Of a DNA stretch of 64,000 bases, positions 1 to 8,976 are shown piece by piece. The DNA lies in contig CAZWAK010000009.1 of the NCBI GenBank assembly GCA_964631865.1, positions 1 to 64,000 of the forward strand, read 5' to 3'. Origin of the DNA: JAFDVL01 sp964631865 (GTDB taxonomy: Bacteria; Acidobacteriota; Blastocatellia; RBC074). Every line of letters starts with the position of its first letter. The first letter of the stretch is position 1. The notes under the pieces were generated by a model. That model had not been told where the DNA came from. It made no database searches and worked only from the letters and a program-made list of their open reading frames with translations. A program made the position numbers and the translations under genes.

Positions 1-516
1 CAGCACCCCGAAGTCGAAGCTAAACTCCACGCCGAATTGGACGCGGTTTTGGGCGGGCGCACGCCGACTGTCGCTGACTTGCCTGCGCTCAAATACGCCG
101 ACCAAATCATCAAGGAATCCATGCGGTTGTATCCGCCTGCGTATGCGATGGGGCGACAAGCCTTGCAGTCATTTGAACTCGGCGGCTATCGTATCCCGGC
201 CAAAGCGCAGATTTTCTTTTTTCAGTATGTGACGCACCGCGATCCGCGTTTCTTCTCAGAGCCGGAAACATTCAAGCCGGAACGTTGGACAGATGAATTC
301 GTGAAGCAATTGCCGCGTTATGCGTACTTTCCGTTCGGCGGCGGCCCACGTCTGTGCATTGGCAATTCGTTTGCGATGATGGAAACGGTTTTGCTTCTAA
401 CGACGATTGCACAGCGATTTCGCTTGAAGCTCGTGTCAAACGAACCGATCAAACCAATCCCCGGCATCACATTGCGCCCGGAAAATGGCGTCCAAATGAT
501 TTTGGAGAAACGATGA
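1..516 (+). CDS. Cytochrome P450, C-terminal part (5' truncated)
   Basis: This is the last 171 residues of a haem-thiolate monooxygenase. The frame is open from base 1, so the N-terminal two thirds lie outside the window. The helix-K ExxR motif is visible in KESMRLYPP. The haem-binding loop reads FPFGGGPRLCIG and contains the axial cysteine. The spacing between the two motifs and the short tail after the Cys loop fit a normal P450 end. The substrate cannot be told from this part. Its TGA stop overlaps the ATG of the next gene (ATGA at 513-516), so the two are probably co-translated. Confidence 0.95.
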   Translation, partial: QHPEVEAKLHAELDAVLGGRTPTVADLPALKYADQIIKESMRLYPPAYAMGRQALQSFELGGYRIPAKAQIFFFQYVTHRDPRFFSEPETFKPERWTDEFVKQLPRYAYFPFGGGPRLCIGNSFAMMETVLLLTTIAQRFRLKLVSNEPIKPIPGITLRPENGVQMILEKR

Positions 517-1553
517 AACGAACTTTGATTTTGGTGATGTTGCTGGCGGCGACAGCGGTTGCACAATCGCGCGTGACCGTCACGCGCGCGGAATACAATG
601 GCTGGAAAGATGCGTTGATTTTGAGCAACGGCAAGGTTGAAGCCATCATCGTCCCGTCCATCGGGCGCGTGATGCAGTTTCGATATGTCGGCGAAGAAGG
701 CGTGTTTTGGGAGAACCCGGCAGTCGCAGGCAAGCCCGTGAATCCTGACGCGAAGGATTGGATCAACTTCGGCGGCGACAAACCCTGGCCCGCGCCGCAA
801 GCCGATTGGCCAAAAGTCACGCCGCGCGCGTGGCCGCCGCCGGTTGGATTTGATGCGAGCGCGTGGAAAGCCGAAAAAATCTTCTGTTATAAGAATCGCC
901 CAAAAGATGATTGCTACCCTGCTTCGATGGGGGCAAGAGCCTATCCGCCAGCCTATGCTGCCGTTCAATTGCATTCCCCTATTGATACACACTATGGCGT
1001 AAAGGTTCACCGCCAGATTTGGCTTGATATTACAAAATCACAATTGACGGTTTTGACGACCTACGAAAAAGTTTCTGGCCCACCGATCAAAACAGGGATT
1101 TGGATTATTACGCAGATGAACGATGCTGAGGCGGTCTATCTGCCGATTCCAAAAGGCACGCAACAAGACGGCTACAACAAACAATCCAAAGAATTACCGG
1201 AGCATTTCAAAGTGATAAATGGCTTGATTGAACTCAAGCGCGATCCGAAAAAATCTACGAAGATCGGCAATGACGCGGGATCGCTGTTGTGGGTCGGACA
1301 AAAGCACATGCTCAAAATTGATTCGCCGCGTGTGCCAAACGCGGAATATCCCGACAATGGCAGTAGTGCAGAAGTCTACACAAATCTTGATCCGCTCAAG
1401 TACATTGAGTTGGAAATGCTGGGGCCGCTCAAGGAAATGAAGGTGGGCGAATGGATTACGCACACAAATGTTTACACCCTGATGCGTCGCAGCAAAAAAA
1501 CGTCGGAAGCTGAGGCGCGGAACATTTTTAAGTTGAACAAACCCGCGCCGTAA
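513..1553 (+). CDS. Secreted DUF4380-like protein
   Basis: A 346-residue protein with an N-terminal signal peptide (MKRTLILVMLLAATAVAQ). The body resembles DUF4380 proteins, a family of predicted beta-sandwich, sugar-mutarotase-like fold: a VPSIGRVMQFRYVG segment is followed by ENP and by FGGDKPWPAPQ. Its function is unknown; periplasmic or extracellular carbohydrate binding is only an inference from the fold family. The start was chosen at 513 because it gives the signal peptide and overlaps the P450 stop by four bases. An upstream in-frame start would lie inside the P450 gene and is unlikely. Confidence 0.8.
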   Translation: MKRTLILVMLLAATAVAQSRVTVTRAEYNGWKDALILSNGKVEAIIVPSIGRVMQFRYVGEEGVFWENPAVAGKPVNPDAKDWINFGGDKPWPAPQADWPKVTPRAWPPPVGFDASAWKAEKIFCYKNRPKDDCYPASMGARAYPPAYAAVQLHSPIDTHYGVKVHRQIWLDITKSQLTVLTTYEKVSGPPIKTGIWIITQMNDAEAVYLPIPKGTQQDGYNKQSKELPEHFKVINGLIELKRDPKKSTKIGNDAGSLLWVGQKHMLKIDSPRVPNAEYPDNGSSAEVYTNLDPLKYIELEMLGPLKEMKVGEWITHTNVYTLMRRSKKTSEAEARNIFKLNKPAP

Positions 1554-1580
1554 AAACGACATCAAAGCGCGCGTACGAAT

Positions 1581-1642
1581 GATGTAGCGATGCGTTGGCG
1601 GACTTGCTTTACCGGCGCACGGTTGCAAACGCGCGCTACATC
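1581..1642. repeat. Imperfect intergenic inverted repeat
   Basis: Arms at 1581-1599 and 1625-1642 both begin, read inward, with GATGTAGCG and pair imperfectly around a core of about 25 bases. The element lies between the DUF4380 gene and the thioredoxin-like gene. It shares the TAGCGCG edge with the palindromic repeats at 9891 and 12232. It may act as a transcript hairpin. Confidence 0.5.
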
Positions 1643-1657
1643 CTGAAAGTTGAAGCT

Positions 1658-2167
1658 ATGATTCCGAAATCCAAATTGGCTGTTACTTTGACGCTCTTAG
1701 TTTTGCTTATCAATGCGGTTGTCGCGCAAGCACCGAACGTGACTTTGCGTGGCGTGGACGGCAGTTCGTTCAGCTTGGCGGACAACAAAGGCAAAGTGAT
1801 TGTGCTTTCATTCGGCGCGACGTGGGTTCCGATGACCTCGAAAGAATTACCTGCGTTGCAAAAGTTGGTGAGCGCGCATCCGAAGGCCAGTTTTTATTGG
1901 GTCAGCACGAACGCGGCCAAAGCAGGCGAAAAGAATTTTGCAGCCGATGCTGACTTGCAAGCGTTTGCCGCGAAGAACGGCTTGCGGATTCCAGTGTTGC
2001 GCGATGCGGACAAAGCGGCGTATCGCGCGTTTGGGTTGACGTCGTTGCCGAGCCTGATCGTGATTGACCAGGCGGGCAACATCAAACTCAAACACGAAGG
2101 CTTTGATCCTGACCAGGCGGAACCGTTCGGCGATGTCAGTCAGGCGATCAATCAATTGACGAAATAA
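1658..2167 (+). CDS. Thioredoxin-fold (TlpA/AhpC-TSA-like) exported protein lacking the CXXC motif
   Basis: A 169-residue protein with a signal peptide (residues 1-24) and a thioredoxin-like domain. The KGKVIVLSFGATWVP block is the usual beta-strand plus active-site turn of TlpA-like proteins, and a cis-Pro-type LTSLPSLIVID segment lies near the C-terminus. The positions of the two active-site cysteines hold Val57 and Thr60, so dithiol chemistry is not expected. I chose the ATG at 1658 because it starts the signal peptide; an upstream in-frame start would put the protein start inside the 1581-1642 repeat. A bidirectional terminator follows the stop. Confidence 0.8.
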   Translation: MIPKSKLAVTLTLLVLLINAVVAQAPNVTLRGVDGSSFSLADNKGKVIVLSFGATWVPMTSKELPALQKLVSAHPKASFYWVSTNAAKAGEKNFAADADLQAFAAKNGLRIPVLRDADKAAYRAFGLTSLPSLIVIDQAGNIKLKHEGFDPDQAEPFGDVSQAINQLTK

Positions 2168-2189
2168 ACCACGAACCACGAGGTTGGAA

Positions 2190-2227
2190 AAAAGGCGCGG
2201 TGAGTTGCAACACTCGCCGCGCCTTTT
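2190..2227. terminator. Bidirectional intrinsic terminator
   Basis: A 16-bp stem (2190-2205 with 2212-2227, one G-T mismatch) with a six-base loop and T runs on both exit sides. It sits between the convergent thioredoxin-like and acyltransferase genes, 23 bp and 13 bp from their stops. Confidence 0.85.
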
Positions 2228-2239
2228 CGTTTGGGCCGC

Positions 2240-3013
2240 TCAATCGGTGCGGACGCGCGGCACGAATTCGGCAAAGACTTTGGCGATGAGTTCTTCGACA
2301 TTTTCGGCGGTATAACCTTCGGTGCTGATGGGCGGCAGAATCTCCAGCGAAATCTCGTGCGGCAAGCAGTAGTTCGTGCCTTTGCGCATGACTACGCGCG
2401 TGTCGTTGATGATGAGCGGAACGACCGGCACGCCCGCTGCGATGGCCATATAAAAGGCACCTTTTTTGAATGCTTTCAGCCGTCCATCCACTGTCCGCGT
2501 TCCTTCCACAAACGCAACGACCGAGCGCCCGGAACGGATGACTTCGCCCGCGCGTTTGGTGCTGGCAATGGCGGCTGCGCGGTTGCGACGATCAATCGGA
2601 ATCGCGTGAACGAGCCGAATGCCCGGCCCCAGCATTGGCACGCGAAACAATTCCTGCTTGGCAATCCAACCGGGGTTGCGTCCGATGTACGCGATGATGA
2701 ACGGCGCGTCCAAATTGCTTTGGTGATTGGCGACGAAGACGTACGGTTTGCTGGGATCGAGATGTTCGTGCCCAAAAGCGTGCCCGCGTGCCCCCGCCGC
2801 GCGCAGGTACAGGCGTGCGCCGAATCTGCCGGGCGGGTAAATGAAATCCTGTACGCCGAAAAAGCGGCGCAGCAAAAAGCCGAGCGGAATCAACGGCACA
2901 CCGAGAAACAGAAAACACAACGCGGCGACGACATACGTCCAGTAGTAGCGCAGTTTGGGCAATAAACCGACAGGTGGCGACGGGGCAGTCATGACTTTGG
3001 CTTCAGGTTGCAT
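2240..3013 (-). CDS. plsC: 1-acyl-sn-glycerol-3-phosphate acyltransferase (PlsC family)
   Basis: A 257-residue membrane-bound acyltransferase that would make phosphatidic acid from lysophosphatidic acid and an acyl donor. It has a hydrophobic segment at about residues 24-48, the catalytic HX4D motif NHQSNLD (His97, Asp102), and the substrate-phosphate motif FVEGTR (about 168-173). The start at 3013 is preceded by GGAG about 10 bases upstream on the minus strand; the next ATG (2992) has no such site. Membership of the family is clear, but the exact acceptor (lysophosphatidate or another lysolipid) is not shown by the sequence. Confidence 0.88.
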   Translation of the reverse strand: MQPEAKVMTAPSPPVGLLPKLRYYWTYVVAALCFLFLGVPLIPLGFLLRRFFGVQDFIYPPGRFGARLYLRAAGARGHAFGHEHLDPSKPYVFVANHQSNLDAPFIIAYIGRNPGWIAKQELFRVPMLGPGIRLVHAIPIDRRNRAAAIASTKRAGEVIRSGRSVVAFVEGTRTVDGRLKAFKKGAFYMAIAAGVPVVPLIINDTRVVMRKGTNYCLPHEISLEILPPISTEGYTAENVEELIAKVFAEFVPRVRTD

Positions 3014-3226
3014 GTTGATTTTACTCCGAGCAGATACCGCACGGCACTCTATCACCGTCCACGAATTCCGCCAACGGTTGGCATTCCTTCCCGCCATCCC
3101 CTACAATGCGCAAACCACCCTGCGCTGGCTGACTCAAGGAGAAAATAGGTTCGGGATTTGCTGCTCTAATCGCAATATGAGTAACCTGTCGTCTATGGTC
3201 TGAAGTTATCCAAAGGACGCGAAGAG

Positions 3227-4564
3227 ATGCAAAAACTCTTAACCCCAGAATTTCGTCAATCGTTGCTGAATCGTGACCAAGCTGAAGGGAATGGACAGTC
3301 TTTGGGTTCTGAACCTGTTGGCAATGACGTCAACGCGCTGTTGGCTGCGCAGTGGGTCATCATTACGCGCACGTTGGAGCGGGTGTTGGGGCAGACTGAT
3401 TTGTATGCGGCAGCAGTGCAGGAACTCGCGCACGCGCTTCGGCAGAATCCGCGTGAGACAACGGAAGAGATGGCGGCAGACGAACGTGATTTTCCCTTGC
3501 CGGGACTGGTATATCAGAGCGGGGCGATGCGCGACCTCGCCCGGCAAATTCACAAAATCCACGACAGCAAATTGCCTGCGCTGATTACAGGCGAACCGGG
3601 GACAGGCAAAGAAGGCGTGGCGCGCGCGCTGCATTTGTTGAGTGAGCGGCGGCGCGGCCCGTTCGTCGCTTTCAACTGCACGATTGTCACCAAAGAACTG
3701 ATGAGTTCGCAGCTTTTCGGGCATCGCAAAGGCTCGTTTACCGGCGCGGACACAAACTATCAAGGCTCGATTCGCAGTGCCGAAGGCGGCACGATTTTCC
3801 TTGATGAAATCGGCGATCTGCCGTTGGATTTGCAACCCAAATTGTTGCGGTTTTTGCAGGACGGCGAAGTCCATCCGCTCGGCGAAGACAAGCCGGTCAA
3901 AGTAGATGTGCGCGTCGTGACGGCGACGAATCGCGATTTGGAAAAGATGGTGGCGCAAGGACTCTTCCGCGAAGATTTGTACTACCGCATCAACATCCTG
4001 CGCTATCACTTGCCGCCGTTGCGCGACCGCCGCGAAGAAATTCCGACGCTCGCGTTTCACTTGCTGGAGCGGTTTGCGCAAGACGCCAACAAGAGAAATC
4101 TCTCGTTCTCGCCCGTCGCATTGGCGCGGCTTTCAAGCGCCGATTGGCCGGGCAACATTCGGCAACTCTCCAATCAAATCCAACGGGCAATTGCGTTGGT
4201 GGATGATGGCGAAGTGATTCAGCCGCATCATCTCTGGGCCGAAGCGGTGAGCGAAGGTCGCCGCAATCGCAAGCGCGATTGGCTGGATGAAATTTTGCAA
4301 GGCCTGCCGGTGGCATCCACAGAAACTGAGCCGCCACCACGCCCGCGCAAATCTTCCGCTACGAAACAAACGCTGACGCAGGAAGTGGAGCGGTTGGAAC
4401 GGGAATTGATCCTGGAAGCATTGGAAACGGCGAGTTTCAATTTGTCCAAAACGGCGGAGGAATTGGGGCTGTCGCGGCGCGGCTTGTCGCTCAAAATGCG
4501 GCGGCTGCGCATTGACCTGAAGGCGCTCAGAAGAGCCACAACTCAGGACGCAACGCCTGTTTGA
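3227..4564 (+). CDS. Sigma54-dependent transcriptional activator (AAA+ and Fis-type HTH)
   Basis: A 445-residue bacterial enhancer-binding protein. It has an N-terminal region of about 90 residues without a recognisable receiver, then an AAA+ domain with Walker A GEPGTGKE (122-129), the sigma54-contact loop as GSFTGA instead of the usual GAFTGA (169-174), Walker B GGTIFLDEIGD and a LYYRINILR arginine-finger region, then a C-terminal Fis-type HTH (about 400-435). As it has no phospho-receiver, its input is probably through the N-terminal region. It would open promoters bound by RpoN; one candidate is at 23351-23366. The 3' end overlaps the convergent gene by 38 bp. Confidence 0.93.
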   Translation: MQKLLTPEFRQSLLNRDQAEGNGQSLGSEPVGNDVNALLAAQWVIITRTLERVLGQTDLYAAAVQELAHALRQNPRETTEEMAADERDFPLPGLVYQSGAMRDLARQIHKIHDSKLPALITGEPGTGKEGVARALHLLSERRRGPFVAFNCTIVTKELMSSQLFGHRKGSFTGADTNYQGSIRSAEGGTIFLDEIGDLPLDLQPKLLRFLQDGEVHPLGEDKPVKVDVRVVTATNRDLEKMVAQGLFREDLYYRINILRYHLPPLRDRREEIPTLAFHLLERFAQDANKRNLSFSPVALARLSSADWPGNIRQLSNQIQRAIALVDDGEVIQPHHLWAEAVSEGRRNRKRDWLDEILQGLPVASTETEPPPRPRKSSATKQTLTQEVERLERELILEALETASFNLSKTAEELGLSRRGLSLKMRRLRIDLKALRRATTQDATPV

Positions 4565-7073
4565 ACTTGTGCCATAAAATCCACCCCACCGTTTTGCGCC
4601 CAAAGCTGATGCGCGCAAAAGCCGTCATACCGGGCTTGAGCGCGCCGTCCTGGTTGTCCACCAGCAATTCGACACGATAGGTCATTTGTTTGTTTTCGTC
4701 CGGCTCGGCCTCGCCGCCGATTTTGTCTACGCGCCCGGTAAAAATGCGATCCGGCAGCGCGCGTGTTTTCAGCCGCACTTCCGCGCCCTCTTTCACATCG
4801 CCGATCTCACGCTCCGGCACTTGAATCCGCACGCGCATTTGCGATGTGTTGGCGACACGACAAACTTCTGCGCCTTTGGCCAAATACTTGCCGTTTAGCT
4901 CCAACAAATTCTCACCGAAAATCGTGCCGTCGCGCGGCGCTGTCAGCACGACGGACGTTTGTTTGGTGAGCAGCACCTGTTCTTTCTCTCGCAACGTGTC
5001 GAGCAGTCGGCGCGTGCTTTCCAACTCGGTCGTCGTTTTCGCGACGGCGCTCTGGGCCGATTGCAATTCGGTTTGATTGATGCGGACGTTAGTCGTCGTG
5101 CGTTCGACTTGGCGGCGATGTTCGACGATGGCGTTTTGCAAGCGTTCGCGCGCGGCTTCGGCTTCGTGGCGCAAGGCGATGACTTTGGTTTCCGCCGCTT
5201 CCAGATCAGACTTCGGAATCAGGTTGTCGCGGAACAGTTGGCGCGTGCGGTTGAGTTGCGTTTCCGCTTCGTCGAGCCGCGATTTCTTCAAGTCAATGTC
5301 CGCTTGCAACACGGCCAGCGCCGCCGGATATTCGATGTCTTTTTGCTGCCCGCTCAATTTGCGCGCGAGAATTTGTTGTTGCTCCGCGCGCAGTTCGCGG
5401 TCGAGGCGTGCGGTTTCGCCGAGTTGCACCGCCGCGCGTTCGGTGTCTTGTTGTTTGACTTTGACATCGCCGAGCAATCGTTCGTATTCGGTTTCGGCTT
5501 TGACCAGGTCAGCGCGCAAAGCGATCAGTTCCGAATTCAAATCGGGATTGTGCAGGCGCGCGATTTCTTTTCCGGCCTGAACGATTTCGCCCGGCTTGAC
5601 CAGCACGGTTGCGATTCCGCCTTCGGGCGCAGTGATGATGGCTTCGCGCTCTTTCGTCGGCGTCAGCGTGCCGTAGCTGCCGACCGTCGCTTCCCAGGGG
5701 AAGAGCAAAATGCTCACGACGATCAGCGCGAGCACAGCAAAGAAAGCTTTGCGTTTCCACTGCGGCGGCGTCGCAGATTTTTCGGTCGGCTGCGGTTGTA
5801 CGGCAGGTGTTCGCACGGGCACTTTGGCCGGAACAGACGAACCACTGGGTTCCGGGATCGGTTCTGTCTTCGACTCTTTTTTGAAGAGAGCGGTGCTAAT
5901 GGCTTCTGCTCCTTTGCTGATTTGCTGCCGCATCAAAACGACGGCGATGCACCCCGTGAGGCCAAATCCCGCGAGGTGAAAGTTGTCCACGAAATACTCA
6001 TTCAGGTAGATGAGGATAGCCGACAGCAGCACGATTGTATAGCCGAGCGAAAGCGGCCCGAAGAAGAAGTACGCGCGGCGTTGGCGTGCGGTCAACGGCA
6101 TCGGCTCGCCTCCGCCAAAGCTCCAGCGGCGCAACAACGCACGCCAATAGCTGCGCGACTTCTCCATCAAATTCGGCAAATGTAAGAGCTGGGACAGGAA
6201 GTAATAGCCGTCCAATTTAATCAATGGATTCGCGTTGAAGGCGATGTTGAGCAAGCTGCCCAAACAAAAAAGCAGCGCCGTGTCCGCGAGCAATGTGTAC
6301 GGCTCCAACACCAGCCACGCAAGCAGCGACATTGTGCCCACGAGCAGTTGCCAATACACGCCTGCGGCAATCACCCACAAGCGGCGACTGCGTTTCGCAA
6401 TCGCATGAATGCCGGAGATGTTGCAGTACAGCGCAGGGATGCAGTAGTAAATCAACAGCACTCCAACTTCTGTCGCCCGCCCGCCAAACGCTTTGCACGT
6501 CAGCCCGTGCGCAAATTCATGCGAAAACACGACGAGCAAGCCAGCCAGAAAAATCAGCAGATAATGTTCCGCAATCAGTCGCGCCGAATGATTCGTTAGC
6601 TCGGCCCAATCGCCCAACGCCAACAGCAGCGTCATCCACATCAGCAACAACGACACGATCACGAACGCAGGCGTCCAAATCCAGCGCAGTTTCGGCACCA
6701 ACAAACTGAACAGCGGATCGGGGTCGAAGAGTCGCAGCCGCAAATAAGCGTGCCGCGAAAACCGTTGCTGCGAACTTTCCGCGCTCAATCCTTCGCCCGC
6801 GAGCAGATTCACCTGATTGAGCTTGGTCAGAAACTTCGTGATCGTCGCGACTGTCAAATTGCCGCCAAACTGCGCGGCGAAGGTCGCCGAGATTTCCGGC
6901 AACGTGCGCCCGCCGATCAGTTGCAAAACGTGATATTCCGTCTGCCCCAGCTTGATGTACCGCCCGACGCTCGGACGCCCGACCACATAGATTTGGCGCT
7001 CCGCATCCTGTTGCGGCGTCACCTCCACTTCGTTGTCTATTTCGGGCGGATACTGGCAGTACGACGTTTTCAT
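4527..7073 (-). CDS. M50-type membrane peptidase fused to HlyD-like adaptor
   Basis: An 848-residue multidomain membrane protein. Residues about 20-95 resemble a PqqD-like winged helix. A multi-pass part follows with the zinc motif HEFAHG (His185, Glu186, His189) and a downstream NPLIKLDGYY that supplies the third-ligand Asp of M50 proteases. After a membrane segment near residue 450 comes a HlyD/biotinyl-lipoyl adaptor with a long coiled coil and a beta-barrel end. Such fusions are known in peptide-export and modified-peptide loci, but no peptide precursor or ABC exporter is visible here. The start is the ATG at 7073; upstream in-frame sequence looks non-coding. Confidence 0.85.
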   Translation of the reverse strand: MKTSYCQYPPEIDNEVEVTPQQDAERQIYVVGRPSVGRYIKLGQTEYHVLQLIGGRTLPEISATFAAQFGGNLTVATITKFLTKLNQVNLLAGEGLSAESSQQRFSRHAYLRLRLFDPDPLFSLLVPKLRWIWTPAFVIVSLLLMWMTLLLALGDWAELTNHSARLIAEHYLLIFLAGLLVVFSHEFAHGLTCKAFGGRATEVGVLLIYYCIPALYCNISGIHAIAKRSRRLWVIAAGVYWQLLVGTMSLLAWLVLEPYTLLADTALLFCLGSLLNIAFNANPLIKLDGYYFLSQLLHLPNLMEKSRSYWRALLRRWSFGGGEPMPLTARQRRAYFFFGPLSLGYTIVLLSAILIYLNEYFVDNFHLAGFGLTGCIAVVLMRQQISKGAEAISTALFKKESKTEPIPEPSGSSVPAKVPVRTPAVQPQPTEKSATPPQWKRKAFFAVLALIVVSILLFPWEATVGSYGTLTPTKEREAIITAPEGGIATVLVKPGEIVQAGKEIARLHNPDLNSELIALRADLVKAETEYERLLGDVKVKQQDTERAAVQLGETARLDRELRAEQQQILARKLSGQQKDIEYPAALAVLQADIDLKKSRLDEAETQLNRTRQLFRDNLIPKSDLEAAETKVIALRHEAEAARERLQNAIVEHRRQVERTTTNVRINQTELQSAQSAVAKTTTELESTRRLLDTLREKEQVLLTKQTSVVLTAPRDGTIFGENLLELNGKYLAKGAEVCRVANTSQMRVRIQVPEREIGDVKEGAEVRLKTRALPDRIFTGRVDKIGGEAEPDENKQMTYRVELLVDNQDGALKPGMTAFARISFGRKTVGWILWHKFKQALRPELWLF

Positions 7074-7547
7074 AACAAAGGCGGTGATTACAAAGTATGC
7101 ACTGGATAGTTTGTATGCAAAATACTCTAAACCGCTAGCACGACAAAAGATACGGTCAATTACCTGCTTTTGCCGGGTAGTTGCTTCCCGCAGGCACACC
7201 TGAACCCGAAAAAGCCCGCTTCACCTTCATCTCCGCAATTGATTGGAAACCCAATGGTTTATACAAATTCGCAGAAATTTGCAAAAACCGAAAACTGTGG
7301 AACGAAGCGTGCAGCTTAACGACGTATCAGATGAGCAAATCCAATGCCTTGCAAAACGCCTTTAGGGAAGGAAGTTTATGCAGGAAATTGGTACTGAAAC
7401 AATTTGCCCCCCCCTGTTCCCCAATTGTTTCAGTTCGGCAGCGGTATCGTGGTGGGTGCCGCTGCAACCTTCCAGGCGGAGACGTGAAAAAAGGCAGAGC
7501 CTTTTACGTCTCCGCCTTTGCTTTGGAATCTGGTTGGCGCGGGAAAA
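7074..7547. other. Gene-free stretch with three hairpins
   Basis: About 470 bases lie between the M50-HlyD gene and glgC. I see no convincing gene; the open frames cross perfect hairpins. It holds a 10-bp perfect inverted repeat (7395-7404 with 7423-7432), a GCAGCGG/CCGCTGC pair (7438-7444 with 7459-7465) and the strong hairpin at 7474-7517. The part next to 7073 should contain the promoter of the M50-HlyD gene, but no clear boxes stand out. Confidence 0.6.
7474..7517 (-). terminator. Probable terminator of glgC
   Basis: A long stem-loop: 12 outer base pairs (7474-7485 with 7506-7517) continue, after a small bulge, into an AAAAGGC/GCCTTTT inner stem with a three-base loop. It begins 30 bp past the glgC stop. 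A T tract is weak on the minus-strand side, so termination is inferred from position and stem strength. Confidence 0.6.
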
Positions 7548-8828
7548 TCAGATCACCGTTCCATCAGTAATGATCGCGCCTTTCGGGATTACGACGATGC
7601 CTTCTCGAATGCAGTAATTATCGCCATCGTGCTCTACGCGACCGGCCTCGTTCAAGATGCGCACGTTGGAGCCGATGCGCACGTTTTTGTCTATGATGGC
7701 GTTGCGGATGATCGTGTTTTCGCCGATCCCCATCCAGGGGATGCCTTGCCGCCGCTCCATTTCCAGCACGTCCAATGTTTGATAATAATCCGCGCCCATA
7801 ATCAGCGAATGCTCAATGCGCGAATAATTTTCAATGCGCGAGCGAATGCCGATGATCGAATGATCTATCCACACGCGATTGAGGATGCAGCCTTCCGAAA
7901 TAATCGCATCGCGGATTTGGCAATCCAGCAGCTTCGAACTCGGCAAAAAGCGCGGGCGCGTGTAGACCGGAAAATCGGCGTCGAAGAGATTGAACTTCGG
8001 CACGATGCTCGTCAGGTCGAGATTGGCCTGGAAAAACGATTTGATCGTTCCGATGTCTTCCCAATAGCCGTCGAACAAAAAGGCTTGCACGTTGTACTGA
8101 CTGATCGCTGCCGGAATGATTTCGCCGCCGAAGTCCACATACTTTTCGTTGCGCAGCAATTGGCGCAGCGCGTCGTACTTGAAGACATACACGCCCATCG
8201 AAGCGATGTACGGACGCCGCTCGGCATCTTCGGGACTCAAGCCCAGTTTGGTCGTGTCCACGCGCATCGCAGGCAATTGCTCGGCGGGCGGTTTTTCGCG
8301 GAATTCGACGATGCGGCTTTCGTCATCGGTTTTGAGCAAGCCGAACCCTGACGCCTGTTCGTCGCCGCACGGAATCACAGAAACGGTCACATCCGCGCCC
8401 GTGTCTTCGTGATGGCGAATGAAGTCGCGGTAATCCATCTGGTACAAATGATCGCCCGACAGAATCAACACATAGTCCGGATGGACGTCTTGCACGTGAA
8501 TCATGACTTGCCGCACGGCGTCGGCAGTGCCTTGAAACCAGTTTTTGTTTTCGGACGTTTGCTCGGCGGCGAGGATTTCGACAAAGCCGTCCGAGAAACC
8601 GCTGAAGCGATAGGTGCGCGCAATGTGACGATTGAGCGAGGCCGAGTTGAATTGCGTGAGGACGAAAATTTTCGTGATTTCCGAGTGCAAACAGTTGGAG
8701 ACGGGAATATCAATTAACCGATATTTGCCGCCCAATGGCACCGCCGGTTTGGCGCGGTGATGGGTTAAGGGGAAAAGCCGTGTGCCCTGACCACCGCCGA
8801 GAATCAATGCCAGAGTTTCTTTTTTCAT
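7548..8828 (-). CDS. glgC: Glucose-1-phosphate adenylyltransferase (ADP-glucose pyrophosphorylase)
   Basis: A 426-residue enzyme that makes ADP-glucose from glucose-1-phosphate and ATP, the committed step of bacterial glycogen synthesis. The N-terminal nucleotidyltransferase signature LALILGGGQGTRLFPLT and the adjacent AKPAVPLGGKYRLIDIPVSN are intact. The C-terminal part shows a left-handed beta-helix (hexapeptide) pattern of Ile/Val-rich turns. The length matches the family. The start ATG at 8828 is preceded by a GAGGAGGG-type site on the minus strand. No other glycogen gene is adjacent. Confidence 0.96.
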   Translation of the reverse strand: MKKETLALILGGGQGTRLFPLTHHRAKPAVPLGGKYRLIDIPVSNCLHSEITKIFVLTQFNSASLNRHIARTYRFSGFSDGFVEILAAEQTSENKNWFQGTADAVRQVMIHVQDVHPDYVLILSGDHLYQMDYRDFIRHHEDTGADVTVSVIPCGDEQASGFGLLKTDDESRIVEFREKPPAEQLPAMRVDTTKLGLSPEDAERRPYIASMGVYVFKYDALRQLLRNEKYVDFGGEIIPAAISQYNVQAFLFDGYWEDIGTIKSFFQANLDLTSIVPKFNLFDADFPVYTRPRFLPSSKLLDCQIRDAIISEGCILNRVWIDHSIIGIRSRIENYSRIEHSLIMGADYYQTLDVLEMERRQGIPWMGIGENTIIRNAIIDKNVRIGSNVRILNEAGRVEHDGDNYCIREGIVVIPKGAIITDGTVI

Positions 8829-8976
8829 GGTTCCCTCCTCAGCTTCAACCAGACAACCAGAAGCTCATTTTGAATGTTGATGGATCGTAGTTTCTTCGCT
8901 TGGTGCATTCCACTTCTTGCGCTAATCTGTCGCGCGCATCTGAGCATAGCCACAACGGTTTTTCAAGCGGCAACTT

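Noticed and set aside
3227..4564. GSFTGA as a sign of a non-functional sigma54 activator
   Set aside because: Ser at the second place of the loop is a known natural variation and the other ATPase motifs are intact.
4959..6185. A 408-codon plus-strand frame opposite the M50-HlyD gene
   Set aside because: Antisense shadow; composition is Arg/Phe/Asp-rich without motifs, while the minus strand encodes an intact multidomain protein.
7181..7570. A 129-codon plus-strand frame before glgC
   Set aside because: It runs through two perfect hairpins and into the end of glgC; no ribosome site and no motif.
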